A stretch of DNA of 64,000 bases from contig NZ_AP027040.1 in the NCBI RefSeq assembly GCF_027924525.1, forward strand, positions 806,001-870,000. Reading direction: 5' to 3'. How positions within the stretch are numbered: the first letter of the stretch is position 1; the number at the start of each line of letters is the position of its first letter. This stretch comes from Aurantimicrobium sp. INA4. Lineage in GTDB: Bacteria; Actinomycetota; Actinomycetes; Actinomycetales; Microbacteriaceae. Under the pieces are notes generated by a model. It had not been told where the DNA came from, made no database searches, and saw nothing but the letters and a program-made list of their open reading frames with translations. The translations under genes and the position numbers were made by a program. Of the stretch, positions 59,919 through 64,000 are shown piece after piece.

Positions 59919-61166
59919 TTAGTAGTCGTAACTCTCTTCTCCGTGCATGACAAGGTCAATACCTGCAAGCTCGTCCTCATTCTTGACTCGGAATCCCATT
60001 GTCTTATCAATAACCCAGCCGATTGCAAACGAGAGGGTAAAGGAATAGATCAGAACACTAAAAGCTGCGATGGCTTGCTTCCCCAGTTGGTCGAAAGAAC
60101 CTGAGTAAATCAGCCCCACTTCAGTGGCAAAGAATCCAAGGAACAATGTTCCAATCAAGCCACCAACGAGGTGGATACCAACAACATCTAGCGAGTCATC
60201 GAAGCCAAAAGTGAATTTGAGCTCAACCGCAAGTGCACACAAGACACCAGTGAGTACTCCAAGAACGAGTGCCCAGCTTGGAGTGAGGTAGGCACACGAG
60301 GGAGTAATCGCAACGAGGCCCGCAACAGCGCCCGAGGCCGCACCGACAGAGGTAGCTTTGCCATCTTTAATGCGTTCGACAATAAGCCATCCGATAATGC
60401 CCGCGGCTCCTGCTGCCATGGTGTTAATCAACGCAATGGCAGCAACTCCATCTGCGGCAATTGCAGAGCCAGCATTGAAACCAAACCAGCCAAACCACAG
60501 CAAACCTGCACCTAGGAGGACAAAAGGTACGTTGTGCGGTTTATGAACGCCCTTTGCGAATCCAATTCGTTTCCCGAGCACTAGAGCAAGTGCCAGCGCA
60601 GCAGCACCGGAGTTGATTTCGACTGCTGTTCCACCAGCGAAGTCAAGTGCGCCAACGTTGTAGACCAACCATCCCCCACTGGTAATTTCTCCGTCTTCAA
60701 CAGTGAAATTAAAGATCCAGGAGGCTACTGGGAAGTAGACAATGGTTGCCCACACGCCAGCAAAGACCATCCATGCACCAAACTTTGCACGGTCTGCGAT
60801 AGCCCCAGAAATGAGCGCAACGGTAATCATGGCAAACGTGGCTTGGAAAGCGGCAAAGACGAGAGGAGGAACTGTTGCCCCGTCTGGAACTTCAATGAGA
60901 TTTTCTAATCCCATGTGGGCTAAGTCGATGTTGAATACACCGGGGATTCCGTAGGTTGCAGGTCCACCTAGAGCGGGGAATGCGATGGCATAGCCATAGA
61001 TAATCCACAAAACGCCAACAATAGCCATCGAGCCAAAACTGAGCATCATCATGCTGATGACGCTCTTGGCGCGAACAAGACCGCCATAGAAGAATGCCAA
61101 TGCTGGTGTCATCATCAACACCAAAGCGGTGCAAACAATGAGAAAAGCGGTATTACCTGTATCCAT
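59919..61166 (-). CDS. amtB: Ammonium transporter, copy 1 (first pore His replaced by Glu)
   Basis: Amt/Mep/Rh channel, 415 residues, about 11 membrane segments, N-terminal AFFYGGLVRAKSV and C-terminal GFRVKNEDELAGID tail (the normal GlnK-contact region). The second pore histidine is kept in VVGIHLVGG. The first, expected in G-G-T-x-V-H-I-N, is Glu: the protein reads GGTAVEINSG with E183 (codon 60620-60618, GAA), whereas copy 2 has H183 at this place. Glu at this position is known in fungal Mep1/Mep3-type transporters, so the protein may well be active with changed transport properties. It has its own start region after a hairpin, and no glnK follows. Confidence 0.96.
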   Translation of the reverse strand: MDTGNTAFLIVCTALVLMMTPALAFFYGGLVRAKSVISMMMLSFGSMAIVGVLWIIYGYAIAFPALGGPATYGIPGVFNIDLAHMGLENLIEVPDGATVPPLVFAAFQATFAMITVALISGAIADRAKFGAWMVFAGVWATIVYFPVASWIFNFTVEDGEITSGGWLVYNVGALDFAGGTAVEINSGAAALALALVLGKRIGFAKGVHKPHNVPFVLLGAGLLWFGWFGFNAGSAIAADGVAAIALINTMAAGAAGIIGWLIVERIKDGKATSVGAASGAVAGLVAITPSCAYLTPSWALVLGVLTGVLCALAVELKFTFGFDDSLDVVGIHLVGGLIGTLFLGFFATEVGLIYSGSFDQLGKQAIAAFSVLIYSFTLSFAIGWVIDKTMGFRVKNEDELAGIDLVMHGEESYDY

Positions 61167-61199
61167 GAGAACCTCCAGAGGAGATTCTTTGGCATACGC

Positions 61200-61237
61200 G
61201 TTTCAGAAATGAAGCGTTTATGTTTCGAACAGATTAA
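61200..61237 (-). promoter_or_regulatory. Candidate GlnR-type operator before amtB copy 1
   Basis: On the minus strand two exact GAAAC half-sites (61226-61222 and 61204-61200) are 22 bp apart, that is two 11-bp steps, with weaker half-sites at 61237-61233 (TTAAT) and 61215-61211 (GCTTC). This fits the GlnR box GTnAC-n6-GAAAC repeated twice at the GAAAC halves. It lies 34-71 bp before the ATG. Confidence 0.4.
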
Positions 61238-61243
61238 TCGTGT

Positions 61244-61273
61244 CTAGGCCCTGTAGGAATCTACAGGGCCTAG
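61244..61273 (-). terminator. Perfect 13-bp hairpin between the two amtB genes
   Basis: CTAGGCCCTGTAG and its exact complement are separated by a 4-nt loop, 29 nt after the stop of copy 2. No U-tract follows on the minus strand, as is common for actinobacterial terminators. It separates copy 2 from the control region of copy 1. Confidence 0.75.
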
Positions 61274-61302
61274 CACTCAAGGTGATGGGACTAACTCAAG
61301 GT

Positions 61303-62559
61303 TTATGCTTCCTGGAGTGCGTATCCCTCTTCACCGTGGACAATAGTGTCGATACCGGCAAGCTCGTCCTCGTTCTTGATCCGGAAGCCCATGGTCTTCT
61401 CGATGATTGTTCCGATGATGTAGCTGAGAACAAACGAGAAGATCATTACGGTAAAGGCGGCAATGGCCTGCTTTCCGAGTTGTTCAAATGAACCAGAGAA
61501 GAAGAAACCAACTTCGGTTGCAAAGAATCCAAGGAACAAGGTTCCGATCAAGCCACCAACGAGGTGGATACCAACAACATCTAGCGAGTCATCGAATCCA
61601 AAGGTGAACTTGAGCTCAATCGCTAGGGCACAGACAGCGCCCGCGATGAGACCCAACAGAATTGCCCACATTGGTGTCAGGTTTGCACATGCAGGAGTAA
61701 TCGCGACCAAACCTGCAACGGCACCAGAAGCAGCGCCAACTGAGGTGGCTTTGCCCTCCTTGATCCGCTCTATAAGCAACCATCCCAGTACAGCTGCGGC
61801 TGGTGCTGCAATGGTGTTGATGAACGCCAAGGAAGCGACTCCATCAGCTGCGAGTTCTGATCCTGCATTGAAACCAAACCAGCCAAACCAAAGCAATCCT
61901 GCACCGAGAAGAACAAGGGGAACGTTGTGCGGCTTGGCAACGCCCTTCGCGAAACCAATCCTCTTGCCTAAAACAAGAGCCAGTGCAAGAGCTGCTGCAC
62001 CCGCGTTGATGTGAACAGCCGTGCCACCTGCAAAGTCAATAGCACCTAGGTTGTATGCGATCCAACCTCCGTCAACAATCTTTCCGTCCACGATGGTGAA
62101 GTTGAATACCCAGGAAGCTACTGGGAAGTAAACGATGGTTGCCCAAATGCCTGCGAATACAAGCCAAGCGCCAAACTTTGCTCGGTCAGCGATTGAACCG
62201 CTAATCAGCGCAACAGTAATAATTGCAAAAGTGGCTTGGAATGCAGCGAAGGCCAAGGGTGGGAATGCTGCGCCCTCGGGAGTTTCTAATAGGCCTTCAA
62301 GACCGATATATGCGGTATCGATACCAATGATTCCGTCTATGCCATAAAACGTAGATGAGCCTTCATTGGCGAATGCGATGGAGTATCCGTAGATAACCCA
62401 TAAGACACCAATCAGCGCAAGAGAGCCAAAGCTCAACATCATCATGCTGACGACACTCTTTGCTTTGACGAGACCGCCATAGAAGAACGCCAGGGCGGGA
62501 GTCATTAGGAGCACCAGTGCTGCGCTGATGAGCACGAAGGCGGTGTTACCTTGATCCAT
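61303..62559 (-). CDS. amtB: Ammonium transporter, copy 2 (canonical twin-His pore)
   Basis: 418 residues with the ATG at 62559 (GAGG 5 nt upstream; a longer frame without SD reaches 62595). About 11 membrane segments; pore histidines H183 in GGTAVHINAG and the second in VVGIHLVGG are both present, so it is a normal AmtB. Closely similar to copy 1 along the whole chain, including a 50-bp stretch of identical DNA (61547-61596 against 60154-60203). The C-terminal tail GFRIKNEDELAGID is retained although glnK is not encoded nearby. Confidence 0.96.
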   Translation of the reverse strand: MDQGNTAFVLISAALVLLMTPALAFFYGGLVKAKSVVSMMMLSFGSLALIGVLWVIYGYSIAFANEGSSTFYGIDGIIGIDTAYIGLEGLLETPEGAAFPPLAFAAFQATFAIITVALISGSIADRAKFGAWLVFAGIWATIVYFPVASWVFNFTIVDGKIVDGGWIAYNLGAIDFAGGTAVHINAGAAALALALVLGKRIGFAKGVAKPHNVPLVLLGAGLLWFGWFGFNAGSELAADGVASLAFINTIAAPAAAVLGWLLIERIKEGKATSVGAASGAVAGLVAITPACANLTPMWAILLGLIAGAVCALAIELKFTFGFDDSLDVVGIHLVGGLIGTLFLGFFATEVGFFFSGSFEQLGKQAIAAFTVMIFSFVLSYIIGTIIEKTMGFRIKNEDELAGIDTIVHGEEGYALQEA

Positions 62560-62625
62560 TTCAACCTCTTTCACGAATGGTGACGGATAGTTCACCGTCT
62601 CTATTCATGAGTGTGTATGAGGTTC

Positions 62626-62663
62626 GTTACCGCTTGTGTTCTTCGAGGTGACGTAAGTGTTAC
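62626..62663 (-). promoter_or_regulatory. Candidate GlnR-type operator before amtB copy 2
   Basis: Four 5-bp blocks start exactly every 11 bp in the plus orientation: GTTAC (62626-62630), TGTTC (62637-62641), GTGAC (62648-62652), GTTAC (62659-62663). Three match GTnAC exactly; the others of the GTTTC type match at three or four of five bases. The spacing and distance (67-104 bp before the ATG) are as in GlnR boxes. No GlnR gene is in the window. Confidence 0.4.
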
Positions 62664-62698
62664 AAATATCGAGGTTGTGTTTCAAACAGATTTCTGAG

Positions 62699-63718
62699 CT
62701 AGAAATTGGTCAAAGCAATCAGGCGTGAAACGCAACGGAGATACTTCTTTCGATATCCACCGTTGACCATGTCCCCACCAAAGACATTGGAAATGGGTGT
62801 GCCTGAAGCAATGATGGGGATTTGAGCGTCATACACGCGGTCGATAAATGCGACCAAACGAAGAGCATCGGTCTGCCCCATGATGACGTGAACATCTTCA
62901 AGGACTATGGCGTCTATGTTGTCCAGAAGGCGAACGTAGACGGAAGGGTGCACAGTTGCAAGGTGTGCCAACAGAGCATCAAAACGGTCGACAGTAACGG
63001 TGGCACCTGCTGCGCGTTGTTCCGAAACGTAAGTCGCTATGTCTTGAGGTGAGGTAACTCGCGAAACACCCTCAGCAGCACGTTGGCGATAGTCAGTACC
63101 GTCAATGCGAATAGTCCTGAAGTTCGAGGCTAGAGCTTGAATTTCTCTGAGAAAGTCTGCAGCGGCAAAACGACCCTCACCCAAGGCGGCAGGAGGAGTA
63201 TTGCTTGTTGCGGCTACTCGAGTGCCTCCTGCTACGAGTTCACCCAGCATACGAGTCATCATCATGGTGTCGCCAGGATCATCGAGCTCGAACTCGTCTA
63301 TACAAATCAAACTGGCACCCTTGAGTGCTTCAACCGCTTTGACATAGCCCAGTGCACCGACAAGCGAGGTGTATTGCAGAAAGGTTCCGAAATACTTCTT
63401 TCCAGAAGCAGCATTCCATGCCGCCGCGAGCAAGTGGGTTTTGCCGACACCAAAACCGCCATCAAGGTAAACCCCGGGAGGCTGTTCCTCTGTTTTCTTG
63501 TTTCGACTAAACAGTTTGGCCTGCTTGAGAACTGCAGTGTTTCTGCCTGCAAATTCTTCAAGAATGGTACGTGCTTCTTCTTGAGAGGGATACTCAGGGT
63601 TGGGAATGTAGTTGTCGAAACGAGCCTGAGTGAATTGTGGAGGAGGAACCAGGCTATTGACGATTGCACCTGCATCAAGTGTCGGGTGAAGTTCGACGAG
63701 GGACTGCACAGAAGTCAT
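62699..63718 (-). CDS. zapE: ZapE/AFG1-family ATPase
   Basis: 339-residue AAA-like ATPase, related to ZapE (cell-division Z-ring factor) and mitochondrial Afg1. Walker A GGFGVGKTH at 87-95, Walker B LICIDEFELDDPGD, and the AFG1 continuation MMMTRMLGELVAGGTRVAATSNTPP-type sensor (seen as VAATSNTPPAALG). The conserved end FIDRVYDAQIPIIASG is present. The divergent sulfurtransferase gene across 156 bp is the common actinobacterial arrangement. Confidence 0.94.
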   Translation of the reverse strand: MTSVQSLVELHPTLDAGAIVNSLVPPPQFTQARFDNYIPNPEYPSQEEARTILEEFAGRNTAVLKQAKLFSRNKKTEEQPPGVYLDGGFGVGKTHLLAAAWNAASGKKYFGTFLQYTSLVGALGYVKAVEALKGASLICIDEFELDDPGDTMMMTRMLGELVAGGTRVAATSNTPPAALGEGRFAAADFLREIQALASNFRTIRIDGTDYRQRAAEGVSRVTSPQDIATYVSEQRAAGATVTVDRFDALLAHLATVHPSVYVRLLDNIDAIVLEDVHVIMGQTDALRLVAFIDRVYDAQIPIIASGTPISNVFGGDMVNGGYRKKYLRCVSRLIALTNF

Positions 63719-63874
63719 GTTCCTGAAATATTCCTCAACATAAGCACAATATTAGGGGTGTGGGGTTGGCACATAAGGAATCTCTACGTAGTCTCGAAGG
63801 TGCAGCACAAGCCTATTGCGTATCCAGAGCAATGCTTGGTGTCATGAAATCAAACCTAAGTGAAAAGTGGAGCC

Positions 63875-64000
63875 ATGAGCGTACCTATTGATTCGTCTGA
63901 AAAGTTTGCAGAATACGCACATCCTGAGGCCATTGTGAGCACTCAATGGTTAGAGGAAAACCTCGACAACCCTCAACTTGTCGTCGTTGAATCCGATGAA
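63875..64000 (+). CDS. Rhodanese-type sulfurtransferase, N-terminal part (runs off the window)
   Basis: The first 42 codons of a two-domain rhodanese: the chain has EAIVSTQWLEENLDNPQLVVVESDE-type content, where VSTQWLEENL and VVVESD are the opening of thiosulfate/3-mercaptopyruvate sulfurtransferases. The ATG at 63875 has GGAG 4-5 nt upstream. The catalytic Cys is beyond the window. Divergent neighbour zapE supports the call. Confidence 0.85.
   Translation, partial: MSVPIDSSEKFAEYAHPEAIVSTQWLEENLDNPQLVVVESDE

Noticed and set aside
63137..63847. A 236-codon open frame on the plus strand over zapE
   Set aside because: It lies antisense to a complete, well-conserved ATPase gene, its translation is Cys/Ser-rich without any family pattern, and it has no convincing ribosome binding site.
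1..64000. CRISPR arrays, insertion sequences, prophage or defence islands
   Set aside because: No regular direct repeats, transposase, integrase or phage-type genes were seen; gene content is housekeeping throughout.

Overview
The window reads as a chromosomal core region of a small-genome, moderate-GC actinobacterium, most likely a member of the Microbacteriaceae. This rests on gene order and on protein types typical of Actinobacteria: an actinobacterial integration host factor (mIHF) domain next to guanylate kinase, a helicase-degenerate PriA, the hisF-hisI-trpE-(membrane protein)-(PAAW protein)-trpC-B-A-lgt string, the pyrR-pyrB-pyrC-(PH-like protein)-carA-carB-pyrF string, and thrS-HIT-...-ruvC-ruvA-ruvB-yajC-secD-secF-rsh. 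The genus-level guess (freshwater 'Luna'-type relatives such as Rhodoluna, Aquiluna or Aurantimicrobium) is inference from compactness and base composition only. I see no insertion sequence, prophage, CRISPR array or rRNA gene; 61 protein genes and 3 tRNA genes fill almost all of the DNA.

Layout. From 42791 down to position 1, 41 genes lie on the minus strand in nearly unbroken series. In transcription order they are: rpsD, a 62-residue membrane protein, alaS, ruvX, mltG, aroE, aroC, aroK, aroB, aroQ (shikimate pathway), efp, nusB, the pyrimidine operon pyrR-pyrB-pyrC-PH-like-carA-carB-pyrF, the mIHF-gmk fusion, rpoZ, coaBC, metK, priA, fmt, rsmB, rpe, hisE-hisG-hisF-hisI, trpE-TrpB2-like-PAAW-trpC-trpB-trpA, lgt, gltB-gltD and the 5' part of pyk. 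From 44321 to 46977 there is a short plus-strand island: a membrane-anchored cyclophilin, a DUF349 protein and a probable AbiEi-like protein. It is flanked by minus-strand rarA and by the rsh gene, whose 3' end overlaps the island. From 46956 to 59472 the thrS-HIT-pdxS-pdxT-yebC-ruvC-ruvA-ruvB-yajC-secD-secF-rsh operon runs on the minus strand. It is preceded by tRNA-Gly, tRNA-Cys and tRNA-Val genes and an intrinsic terminator. Two tandem ammonium-transporter genes and zapE follow, and a truncated plus-strand sulfurtransferase gene ends the window.

How the genes work together. The region makes aromatic amino-acid precursors (aroBQKCE feeding trpE), tryptophan, parts of histidine, UMP, SAM, CoA, pyridoxal phosphate and glutamate. 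It also holds genes for translation, DNA repair, protein export and the stringent response. Nitrogen metabolism is represented by gltBD and by the amtB pair, which I would look at first. The second gene has a normal twin-histidine ammonium channel, the first has Glu in place of the first pore histidine, and both are preceded by GlnR-like half-sites repeating every 11 bp. Other points of interest are a PyrR-binding-loop sequence next to the pyrR ribosome binding site, the mIHF-guanylate kinase fusion, a structured 152-bp region before rpsD, and a possible Shine-Dalgarno-masking hairpin before gltB.
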